The position numbers were made by a program, and so were the translations under genes. DNA of 64,000 nucleotides from Brevibacillus laterosporus DSM 25 (GTDB lineage: Bacteria; Bacillota; Bacilli; Brevibacillales; Brevibacillaceae). The stretch lies in contig NZ_CP017705.1 in NCBI RefSeq assembly GCF_002706795.1, positions 1,553,501 to 1,617,500 of the forward strand. The letters run 5' to 3'. Below are positions 9,444 through 17,070 of the stretch, in pieces. Within the stretch, counting starts at the first letter, position 1; each line of letters starts with the position of its first letter. The notes below the pieces were generated by a model that saw only the letters and a list, made by a program, of their open reading frames with translations, made no database searches and was not told the DNA's origin.

Positions 9444-10292
9444 ATGAACAATCATCAAGCTAACCAGATATGCCAACAACTACACGTGGGTTTTATGGGA
9501 GCAGGTTCCATCGTAGAAGCCATTGTAAAAGGTATCACAGCTAAACATTTACTACCTGCTAGTAGCATCAATGTGACGAATCATTCAGATGATGCCAGGC
9601 TCCGTGAGTTGCAAGAGCAGTACGGAGTAATCCCAACTCGTGATTTATCTGCCATGCTTCTACAATCTCAAGTATTATTCTTAGGAATGAAACCAAAAGA
9701 CGTAGCCACAGCCTGCCAAACCTTACGTGATTACGTAACACCGGATCACTTGATTATCTCGGTCATTGCCGGTGTCCCTACCTCCTCTATTCAAGAATGG
9801 CTCGGAGTGGAATGTCCAATCATTCGAGCGATGCCAAACACCTCTTCGGCCGTAGGTTTATCTGCAACTGGAATGGCTGCTGGTAGATATGCATCTGCAC
9901 ACCATCTGGCCATAGCAGAATGTTTATTTCAGTCAATCGGTCAGGTGTGTACAGTCCCTGAACAAGAATTAGATATTATCACTGGTTTATCGGGAAGTGG
10001 TCCCGCTTATATTTATTATCTCGTTGAAGCGATGGAAGGTGCTGGACAACAAGCAGGTCTTTCACAGGAGATGTCCCGTGAGCTAACAGTGCAAACCTTG
10101 CTCGGTGCTGCGCACATGTTGTTAGCCACCAAAGAAGAACCAGCTGTTCTACGCAAAAGAGTAACTAGCCCCGGTGGAACTACACAAGCAGGGCTAGAGG
10201 TATTGCAATCGCATGGTTTTAAACAAGCCATAACAGAAGCGGTTTTACGAGCAACTGAACGTGCACGAGAGCTAGGAGCACCTTATCGGTAA
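9444..10292 (+). CDS. proC: Pyrroline-5-carboxylate reductase
   Basis: Last step of proline synthesis: NAD(P)H reduction of 1-pyrroline-5-carboxylate. The protein is 282 residues with Rossmann motif GFMGAGSIVEAIV near residue 18, the MPNTSS motif, and the C-terminal dimerisation signature with SGSGPAYIYYLVEA and SPGGTTQAGLEV. Strong ribosome site GAAAGGAGATC. It completes the proBAC operon under the T-box, so the whole glutamate-to-proline route depends on one tRNA-Pro sensor. Confidence 0.96.
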   Translation: MNNHQANQICQQLHVGFMGAGSIVEAIVKGITAKHLLPASSINVTNHSDDARLRELQEQYGVIPTRDLSAMLLQSQVLFLGMKPKDVATACQTLRDYVTPDHLIISVIAGVPTSSIQEWLGVECPIIRAMPNTSSAVGLSATGMAAGRYASAHHLAIAECLFQSIGQVCTVPEQELDIITGLSGSGPAYIYYLVEAMEGAGQQAGLSQEMSRELTVQTLLGAAHMLLATKEEPAVLRKRVTSPGGTTQAGLEVLQSHGFKQAITEAVLRATERARELGAPYR

Positions 10293-10411
10293 AAGGACGT
10301 CTACGGACTTCTATTAGCATTTTCCATATTACTTGTTACTGTTACCTGCTTCCCTCCCTGTACTTGATTAATCCATGCTATACTGAATAAAAAAGTGGAG
10401 GAGGGAAGTTT

Positions 10412-11233
10412 GTGCAAGTATATGCTCTCTATGGCCCTAGTGGTACAGGTAAAAGCACCAGTGCATTAAGTCTCGCCCACTCACGTCACATTGATGCCAT
10501 CATTGATGATGGGATTCTCATCTACGAGGGTCGTAAGGTTGCAGGCTACTCAGCTAAATACGAAAAAACAAAAATTCGTGCAGTAAAACGCGCTATCTTT
10601 CACTTTTCAGATCATGTCGATGAGGTATCGCGCGTTCTGCACAAGCTCCCTATAGAGAAGATTTTAATTCTGGGCACTTCAACACGGATGATCGGAAAGA
10701 TTGTAAGTGCTCTTGATTTGCCAGAAGTAACGGAATACATACCAATAGAAGCGATCAAGCCTGAAAAAGAGATTGAAGCAGCACGCTATGTTCGCGAAAC
10801 AATGGGTCAGCACGTAATTCCTATCCCACGCGTAGAAGTAGAAAAAGATTTGTTTAAACGTATTGTCGATTCAGCGTGGCAAATCTTTTCCTCAAAAAAA
10901 CACGTGGGCGAAACCACAGTTGTTCAACCTTCCTTTTCTCAAGGTCGTATCCAGATTCATGAACAGGTATTGCGTAAATTAGTACAGCAGGCCTGCTATC
11001 GAAATAACACTGTCGTGAAAGTTCACAAGGTAGATTACACATTTCAAGCTATGCCTCGCCTGCAAGTTACATTGGCTGTACAGGCAATGCTCGGAGAAGA
11101 TTTACGTTCTCGGTTAATTGAGTTACAGCATCAATTGCAGGAGGAGTTAGAATACTACTTATTTATTGCTCCAGCCAGCATTGACTTTGAAATTACTACT
11201 TTGCAATTCGTCCAAGCTACAAACGACAAGTAA
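10412..11233 (+). CDS. P-loop NTPase with Asp23/Gls24-like C-terminal domain
   Basis: The protein is 273 residues starting at a GTG (10412) behind GGAGGAGGGAAG. The N-terminal ~165 residues form a nucleotide-binding domain with Walker A GPSGTGKS at residues 8-15 and a probable Walker B-like strand KILILGTS. The last ~90 residues, from GRIQIHEQVLRKLVQQA on, resemble the Asp23/Gls24 (alkaline-shock) fold: a paired alpha/beta unit with a central VTLAVQAM strand and a final FEITTLQFV strand. The family seems conserved in Firmicutes but I know of no established function. It is not co-transcribed with proC (119 bp gap) and ends in its own terminator. The ATPase call is firm; the Asp23 resemblance is a judgement from pattern. 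Confidence 0.75.
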   Translation: MQVYALYGPSGTGKSTSALSLAHSRHIDAIIDDGILIYEGRKVAGYSAKYEKTKIRAVKRAIFHFSDHVDEVSRVLHKLPIEKILILGTSTRMIGKIVSALDLPEVTEYIPIEAIKPEKEIEAARYVRETMGQHVIPIPRVEVEKDLFKRIVDSAWQIFSSKKHVGETTVVQPSFSQGRIQIHEQVLRKLVQQACYRNNTVVKVHKVDYTFQAMPRLQVTLAVQAMLGEDLRSRLIELQHQLQEELEYYLFIAPASIDFEITTLQFVQATNDK

Positions 11234-11240
11234 AATAACA

Positions 11241-11280
11241 TACTCCTCTTTTACATGTATGATAATAAAGATGAGGAGTA
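11241..11280. repeat. Inverted repeat TACTCCTC/GAGGAGTA
   Basis: Eight-base arms at 11241-11248 and 11273-11280 flank an AT-rich 24-base loop, directly after the stop of the P-loop gene and before a strong terminator. It may extend the 3' hairpin structure or mark a regulatory site for the coat genes. Confidence 0.4.
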
Positions 11281-11289
11281 AATATGTAC

Positions 11290-11333
11290 AGCCCTTTCCT
11301 TAAATGCCAGTTGGCTTAGGAAAGGGCTTTTTT
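11290..11333 (+). terminator. Intrinsic terminator after P-loop/Asp23 gene
   Basis: AGCCCTTTCCT and AGGAAAGGGCT pair perfectly around a GC-containing loop and are followed by seven T. Confidence 0.88.
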
Positions 11334-11408
11334 GTCTCGTATGAAACCTTCTGTTCAAACAAAAGCTATCTTTGTAAACTGTCTATGATTTGAAAGGAGG
11401 CTTTCCCT

Positions 11409-11699
11409 ATGCAAACAATCTCTTCTACATTAGCTAACTCCCAAAATCAACAACTTCCGTTTCCAACTCCGCCTACGATCATTACAGGCAAGGATTTAAG
11501 TTATCTAAAGGATGCTATGTCTTGGGAGTTAAACGCTTTTAAGAAGCTCCATTTTTTCGCACAGCAGGTACAGGACCCTCAGATAAAAGACCTGTTGAAC
11601 AAAACGGGCTACATGCATCAAATGCATTATGAACAACTGCTGACACACCTAACAATCAACAATACAGCCGTCACAGGATCTTTGCCACAAATGCAATAA
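11409..11699 (+). CDS. CotF-like spore coat protein, short form
   Basis: The protein is 96 residues behind GAAAGGAGG. After a Gln/Pro/Ser-rich N-terminus it has two amphipathic helices (KDLSYLKDAMSWELNAFKKL and a second helix with a Tyr-Met-His-Gln-Met-His cluster) typical of the small CotF/ferritin-like coat proteins of spore formers. The following gene is a second, longer member 27 bp downstream, so the two form a pair probably expressed in the mother cell late in sporulation. I could not pick out a convincing SigK or SigG promoter. Coat assignment is by pattern. Confidence 0.7.
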   Translation: MQTISSTLANSQNQQLPFPTPPTIITGKDLSYLKDAMSWELNAFKKLHFFAQQVQDPQIKDLLNKTGYMHQMHYEQLLTHLTINNTAVTGSLPQMQ

Positions 11700-11726
11700 T
11701 CTCAAGGAAAGGGAGGGTACATCTCT

Positions 11727-12059
11727 ATGCAAAACAAACAAATAGCTAATCCGCAATCTAAACAACTACCGCAAGTCAAAGGACCTGAAATGAATGATCG
11801 TGATTATATCAACGATGCGCTTAGCACCTGCAAATATTTGACTGACAGCCTAAATGATGCCGTACGGGAAGCAAGTCACCAGCAATTACATGAATCCTAT
11901 TTGCAATTATTAACGGAAACTCATCAATCAGCCCGTGAATTATATAATTGTATGTTCCAAAAAGGCTGGTATAAGCTTGAGGTGGAAGATCAACAAAAGG
12001 TAACACAAGCTCACCAGCAATTTAGCGGGTATTCGACTCAATTTCCATATAATCATTAA
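11727..12059 (+). CDS. CotF-like spore coat protein
   Basis: The protein is 110 residues with a strong ribosome site (GGAAAGGGAGG). After a Gln-rich N-terminal ~25 residues, the pattern MNDRDYINDALSTCKYLTD starts the two-helix CotF family domain, with QSARELYNCMFQKGWYKLE near the end, a diagnostic motif of that family. It forms an operon with the upstream short member and ends at a bidirectional terminator. Confidence 0.8.
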   Translation: MQNKQIANPQSKQLPQVKGPEMNDRDYINDALSTCKYLTDSLNDAVREASHQQLHESYLQLLTETHQSARELYNCMFQKGWYKLEVEDQQKVTQAHQQFSGYSTQFPYNH

Positions 12060-12097
12060 TCAACAACGAAAAGCTTATCGTAGACTTTTTAAGACAC

Positions 12098-12154
12098 GTA
12101 AAAAAGAATGGGTAACAGTCGTAAATCATTTGACTCGCTATCCATTCCTTTTTA
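12098..12154. terminator. Bidirectional terminator between coat genes and RND permease
   Basis: GTAAAAAAGAATGGGTA and TATCCATTCCTTTTTAC form a long A/T-flanked stem between two convergent genes, with T-runs in both reading directions. Confidence 0.75.
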
Positions 12155-12184
12155 CTTTTTTACGACCACTGAGGAAGCCTTGAC

Positions 12185-15100
12185 TTACAATGGCTTTTCA
12201 ACCTGTTGGCTATTTATCTGTTCCCGAGCCTTCTTTCTTGCGATTTTCCTTTGCTTGCCAATTGCAAGAACCGTATACAGGGATGGGACCACAATCAGCG
12301 TTAGTAGCATGGAGAACAATAGTCCAGAAATGATGGTAATAGCGAGCGGTTTGAACATCACACTGCCCGTAATCGCCATTGGTGTAAGGCCTGCTATCGC
12401 TGCCAGAGTTGTTAACAGGATCGGTCTCAATCGGGCTTTACCAGCTCCAATAACCGCTTCCTTCAGTTCAACACCAGTATGTCTTGCCTCCTCGATAAAC
12501 TCAATCAATACAATCCCATTTCGCACAACAATCCCAGACAAGGAGATAAAGCCCGCCACTGTCATAAATCCGATTGGTGTTCTTGTGATGAATAACCCGA
12601 TTAAGCTACCAGAAATCGCCAGATAAACCGTACTCATGACCAAAATAGGAATGGATAACGAATTAAACTGTATGACAATCAAGAGAAAAATGAGGAAAAC
12701 CGCTACAACCGCCAGCATTCCTAAATCAAGTAAAATATCGGTTTCCTCTTCTGTTTCACCAGTTACATTCCATGCATACTCAGCTGGTAATTCTAGCCTC
12801 TCCATCTTCTCTTTCAATTCTCTCATCACATCATTGGCCGTCCGATCCCCTACATCACTCGTAATTGTAACACTGCGTGACAAATTGTAGCGGGGTATAT
12901 TCTGTAGTGATAAGGATGGCTTCATTTCGGCTATCTGAGCAACAGGAATGAGCTGACCCTGAACGTTTGGAACCGTGAGCTGCTCAAAGACTTGCTGAGT
13001 TGTCATTCCCGATTGATCCGCAAGCAGAGTGATATCAACCAAATTTTTTCCATTATCAAATTGCCCCATAGGAATTCCTTGGCTAATCAGACGTAATGTC
13101 CTCGTCAAGTCAGCTTCACTGATCAACTTCTTATCCATATTTCCCTGATTCACATTGAATTGTAGGGAATATTGCTCGTTACCCAGAGTATCGTTTATAT
13201 TATAAGTTCCCCTCGTCTCGGCAATCAGTTGTTTTATTTGCTCCGAAATGGCATATAGCTGATGCAAATCGTCTCCATACACCCGAATGGCTACCGGACT
13301 TCCTGTATACATCGCTGCCTTTACACTATAGGGAATAATATTTGCTTCTGGGTACATCTGTTTAAACTGTGCCATCCACGGCTTCAGGACTTTTCTTGAA
13401 TCCATCTGCTTATTATCAAATGTAATTACCAATTGTGCCATATTTTCTCCTGATCCGACAGGTGGTGCACTCGGAATCATCTGTGGCCCATTCCCACCTA
13501 CGAAAGCAGAGACCTTTTCAATATGCGGCTGCTGCTGAATCCACTCTGTAACGCTCTGAACAATTCGATCTGTTTCCTGCAAATTACTGCCAACAGGCGT
13601 GCTAATGTTGACAATCATCTGTGGTCTGTCGTCATCAGGAAAAAGCTGAACGGGTATAAATGTAATCAATCCATAAAACACGGTTGCTATCAATACCCCA
13701 ATTACTCCTGTTTTTAATGGATTCTTCAGCATAATCGGCATTACGCGATCCCCATACCAATGAATCAAGGAATTGATTTGTTTTCCTAATAGACCGGCTG
13801 GCTTCTGATAGTTTGTCTGTTTTTTGTTCCGCCTCTCGTTCCATTCTCTAAAAATAGGAACTATCGTAAGTGACATGAGCATTGAGGCCAGCATCGAGAA
13901 GATGATGATGACCGGAACGGGAAAGATGAAATGCCCCGCATCTCCAGGAAGAAAAATGATCGGCCCAAACGCCGAAACCGTAGCAAGAGTAGCTGTGATA
14001 ATTGAAACGGAGACCTCTTTGGTTCCAAATATAGCAGCCGTATACGGGTCTTCCCCCAGTATAGAAAGCCTTCTCTCGATATTGTCATTCACTACGACTG
14101 CGTCATCCACAAGAATACCAAGTACAATGATGAGCCCGAAGATCGTCATCTGGTTGAGTGTAATTCCAAAGAAAGGCAGGACAGCCATTCCTGCTGATAA
14201 TGAGATCGGAATCGCCAACGCTACCATCATGGACGTCGTCAGGTTCAAACCTAGCCTGCATATGAAAAGAACGGCCACAATAGCAATCAGCATCTCGTGA
14301 AAAAGTCCAGAGAAAAGCTCATCAATTCGATCCACCTGGGAAAAGACAGGCTCTTTTTTTGCCCACGAAGGAAGATTCTTTTCTAACGTTTCTAGCTTTT
14401 GATCAATGGCTTTCTGAACCCTAGGAACATCGCTTCCCAATTCGCCATTTATGCTGACCGTCACAGCAGGCTTGCCGTTATAATAGGTTCGGTATTCAAG
14501 TCTTTTGGTACTATCTGAAATCGTCGCGATATCCTGAAGATAAACAGGCACTCCGTCTGTTGTACGGGTCACAATTACTTTTTTGAATGTGTCAGCATTG
14601 TAGCTAACAGGCATTGTAAGCTGATATTTACGGGTGTCAATGTTAACATCCCCAAGTGGCGTCGTTTCGTTTTTCGTTCGAACAGCATTCATGACTTGTG
14701 TCCAGGAAATTTTGTATTGTTGCAATCTTTGGGCATTTATATGTATTTTTAGTTCCTGTTTTGGCAAGCCGAGTATAGAGACGTCTGAAACACCAGGTAT
14801 GGTACGAAGCTGATCCTTCCAAAGATCAAGTGTATCGCGTAGCTGAAGAATTTCTTCAAATGATTCAGTCGTAATTTGAAAAGTCTGTATAAACGTACGA
14901 CTCATGTCATCATTAATGATTGGTTGCTCTGCTTCCTCCGGTAAATCAGTCTCAGCATCCTTCACTTTTTTCCGCAGCTCTTCAAATACCTTTTTCGGTT
15001 CGACTTTACTCTCTGACCTAACGGTAATAAGGGATATCCCAGAACGGGATTCGGAACTAATTGATTTGATGCCTTGAACCTCATTGATCTTTTCTTCCAA

Positions 15101-15292
15101 TTTCTTTGTTACGGTTTGTTCCATTTTTTCTGGAGTTGCCCCCGGATAAATGGTTGTGACCGTAGCCATACTGACAATGGTGTCTGGTTGTTCCTGCTTA
15201 GGAAGTGAACGGGAAATGAATATCCCAATTAGCACCACCATCGTAAAGAATACAAGCGTTATTTTTCGCTTTTTGATGAAATACTCAATCAT
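12185..15292 (-). CDS. RND (HAE1/AcrB-like) efflux permease
   Basis: Proton-driven multidrug or lipid exporter of the RND superfamily, 1035 residues with the duplicated 6+6 transmembrane plan. Signs are an N-terminal TM1 (MIEYFIKKRKITLVFFTMV), the porter-domain text PGATPEKMEQTVTKKLEEKI, and TM4 motif GILVDDAVVVNDNIERR with proton-relay Asp396-Asp397 present. The second half carries GSNLQETDRIV and a C-terminal basic tail. The start is set at 15292 (behind GGAGGGGGCAAACAGC), excluding an 18-codon extension within the adaptor gene. It overlaps the adaptor gene by 8 bp, so the two are translationally coupled. Gram-positive members of this clade often resemble YerP/SwrC of B. subtilis (surfactin export), which is of interest next to a lipopeptide NRPS. 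Confidence 0.9.
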   Translation of the reverse strand: MIEYFIKKRKITLVFFTMVVLIGIFISRSLPKQEQPDTIVSMATVTTIYPGATPEKMEQTVTKKLEEKINEVQGIKSISSESRSGISLITVRSESKVEPKKVFEELRKKVKDAETDLPEEAEQPIINDDMSRTFIQTFQITTESFEEILQLRDTLDLWKDQLRTIPGVSDVSILGLPKQELKIHINAQRLQQYKISWTQVMNAVRTKNETTPLGDVNIDTRKYQLTMPVSYNADTFKKVIVTRTTDGVPVYLQDIATISDSTKRLEYRTYYNGKPAVTVSINGELGSDVPRVQKAIDQKLETLEKNLPSWAKKEPVFSQVDRIDELFSGLFHEMLIAIVAVLFICRLGLNLTTSMMVALAIPISLSAGMAVLPFFGITLNQMTIFGLIIVLGILVDDAVVVNDNIERRLSILGEDPYTAAIFGTKEVSVSIITATLATVSAFGPIIFLPGDAGHFIFPVPVIIIFSMLASMLMSLTIVPIFREWNERRNKKQTNYQKPAGLLGKQINSLIHWYGDRVMPIMLKNPLKTGVIGVLIATVFYGLITFIPVQLFPDDDRPQMIVNISTPVGSNLQETDRIVQSVTEWIQQQPHIEKVSAFVGGNGPQMIPSAPPVGSGENMAQLVITFDNKQMDSRKVLKPWMAQFKQMYPEANIIPYSVKAAMYTGSPVAIRVYGDDLHQLYAISEQIKQLIAETRGTYNINDTLGNEQYSLQFNVNQGNMDKKLISEADLTRTLRLISQGIPMGQFDNGKNLVDITLLADQSGMTTQQVFEQLTVPNVQGQLIPVAQIAEMKPSLSLQNIPRYNLSRSVTITSDVGDRTANDVMRELKEKMERLELPAEYAWNVTGETEEETDILLDLGMLAVVAVFLIFLLIVIQFNSLSIPILVMSTVYLAISGSLIGLFITRTPIGFMTVAGFISLSGIVVRNGIVLIEFIEEARHTGVELKEAVIGAGKARLRPILLTTLAAIAGLTPMAITGSVMFKPLAITIISGLLFSMLLTLIVVPSLYTVLAIGKQRKIARKKAREQINSQQVEKPL

Positions 15293-16532
15293 GCTGTTTG
15301 CCCCCTCCCACGGCAACAATGTCACCATCGAGCAATCGGTCAGCACCTTTCGTAATCAACATATCTCCTGCTTGTAGCCCGGATGTAATTTCCAGAAAGT
15401 TATCAACGTATTGGCCAAGGGTTACAGGTGTCTTCCTTGCTTTCCCATCTTTTATCACATAGACAAAAGGACCAGACCCTCGGCTAAAGACAGCTTCTAC
15501 CTGCACAAAAATTCCTTCTTTTTGTGACAAGGCCCTCTTCGCACTCACTACTTGTCCGGGAAACCAGTCATGCTTTGCATTATCAATCATAACTTCTACG
15601 CTGATCGTACCTGTCTGCTCATTGGTGGCTGGATAGACTTTTGAGACCTTTCCTGTACGTTTTTGCTCATACAGTGTAAATTCGACTGTATCTCCTACAT
15701 TCCAGGCGGATATATCCCTGTCAGGTACGGGTAAAACTGTTTTTAGTTGGTTAATGTTACCGATACGGTAAATAGGAACGCCCGGACTCGCCAGTTGTCC
15801 CACATCCACTAGTTTTGATAGTACTGTTCCAGTAATCGGAGCTTTTATTTGTGTTTTTGCTAGAGTGGCTACGGCCTGATTTCGACCAACAACAGCGCCC
15901 TGATAGCTCGCTTGAGTCGAGCTTATATCTTCCGTCCGGGCCCCTGCCACTACAAGCGAGTAGGATTGCTGAGCTGAGGCAAAGTCTTTTTTAGCAAGTT
16001 CAAGTGCGTTTTTGACATTTTCAAGCTCAGTTTGAGGGAGCGCACCACTCTTATAAAGTTGCTCCATGCGTATGTAATCTTTTTGTGCCTTTTCCAGCAG
16101 AATTTTCTTTGCATCAGCCGCTACTTTTGCTTGCTGAACCTCTTGTTCTCTGAAGCCGTTTTTTACTTTAGCCAAATTAGCATTCGCACCATATACATTA
16201 GCCTCGGCCAAAGCTAGCTGGAGAGAGTAATCTGTGGAATCAAGCTGGGCCAAGATATCCCCTTTTTTTACTTGATCTCCCTCTTTGTAGAGTAAAGACT
16301 TGATCTCTCCTGCTACTTCGAAAGATAACGTTGTTTCTTCCTTGGGAGCAAGCGTCCCCGAAAGCTCACTTATCTCTTTAAATGTTTTCGCTTTAATTGC
16401 CTCTGCTACAACTATTTTCGCCTCCTGCGGTTGAACAGTTGCTTCCTTATCTTTACTGCATGCCGTCATCACGATCATCGAGAGGGAGAGTATGAGTAGA
16501 ATCCAAAACCTTTTTTGTACGGTAGTATTCAT
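15285..16532 (-). CDS. RND membrane-fusion (HlyD-type) lipoprotein adaptor
   Basis: The protein is 415 residues with a lipoprotein signal ending at MTAC (Cys25). Then comes a biotinyl-lipoyl-like half (TLSFEVAGEIKSLLYKEGDQVKKGDILAQLD), a coiled-coil hairpin around residues 105-205, the second lipoyl half (IKAPITGTVLSKLVDVGQLASPG), and beta-barrel and membrane-proximal domains. It should bridge the permease to the envelope; without an outer membrane its role is less clear, but this pairing is common in Bacillales. Ribosome site AGGAGTGATAAGAAC. First gene of the pump operon. Confidence 0.9.
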   Translation of the reverse strand: MNTTVQKRFWILLILSLSMIVMTACSKDKEATVQPQEAKIVVAEAIKAKTFKEISELSGTLAPKEETTLSFEVAGEIKSLLYKEGDQVKKGDILAQLDSTDYSLQLALAEANVYGANANLAKVKNGFREQEVQQAKVAADAKKILLEKAQKDYIRMEQLYKSGALPQTELENVKNALELAKKDFASAQQSYSLVVAGARTEDISSTQASYQGAVVGRNQAVATLAKTQIKAPITGTVLSKLVDVGQLASPGVPIYRIGNINQLKTVLPVPDRDISAWNVGDTVEFTLYEQKRTGKVSKVYPATNEQTGTISVEVMIDNAKHDWFPGQVVSAKRALSQKEGIFVQVEAVFSRGSGPFVYVIKDGKARKTPVTLGQYVDNFLEITSGLQAGDMLITKGADRLLDGDIVAVGGGKQHD

Positions 16533-16584
16533 GTTCTTATCACTCCTATATTATAAATCTGTTAGATTGTGAAAACTGACTATC

Positions 16585-16602
16585 GGAATGAACTTTCATT
16601 CC
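16585..16602. promoter_or_regulatory. TetR-type operator palindrome upstream of RND operon
   Basis: GGAATGAACTTTCATTCC is an exact 8+2+8 palindrome 53 bp upstream of the adaptor start. The half-site GGAATGAA resembles FadR-like and other TetR-family half-sites. No TetR gene is in the neighbourhood, so the regulator would be encoded elsewhere. Confidence 0.55.
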
Positions 16603-16687
16603 ATTTGATAAAGGGGGTCTGAATTAATGAATTCTGACCGCATCCCAGCATGCTTCTTGCACACCTGCAATTAATTCTGATGGATTC

Positions 16688-16978
16688 TTAATTTGAATAT
16701 TTCTCAAATAACACATCCTTTAGATTAAAAGCTTTTACCATAAAGCCGACAATCGTTAATCCGAAAATCAAGGTGGCGAAGCTTACTAGCTTTTGATAGT
16801 CATTTGTATTTTCTACCATCGTTCTAATTAAGATTCCCATCCAAATTTCGACCGTCGCTACGATCAGAGAAGTAACGATACAGAGAAAAACCCAAAAACG
16901 ATATGGTCTGACATGCGTTAATACCCACTGGAACACAGGTTTTTTGAGGGGTGTTTGCTCTTGTTTTTGAAAATTCAT
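16688..16978 (-). pseudogene. N-terminal fragment of ABC exporter permease
   Basis: Ninety-six residues beginning MNFQKQEQTPLKKP behind GAGAGGAGCAGCAG. They match only the start of a fused ABC exporter: TM1 (YRFWVFLCIVTSLIVATVEI) and TM2 (LVSFATLIFGLTIVGFMVKA), then the frame stops where the first intracellular loop should follow. A normal exporter of this type is ~580-600 residues with a C-terminal ATPase. The gene directly follows the NRPS (92 bp) and was presumably its exporter. Beyond the stop, another frame stays open down to 16624 (with KNPSELIAGVQEACWDAVR), of unknown origin. The C-terminal parts of an ABC exporter lie on the other side of the NRPS at 24472-25470. Confidence 0.7.
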
Positions 16979-17070
16979 CTGCTGCTCCTCTCGAAAAGAT
17001 AAATAGTGATTTCCCCTACAAACAAGAATCTTTATAGGGGAAATCACGGAAACTACACTTCCTACATAAT

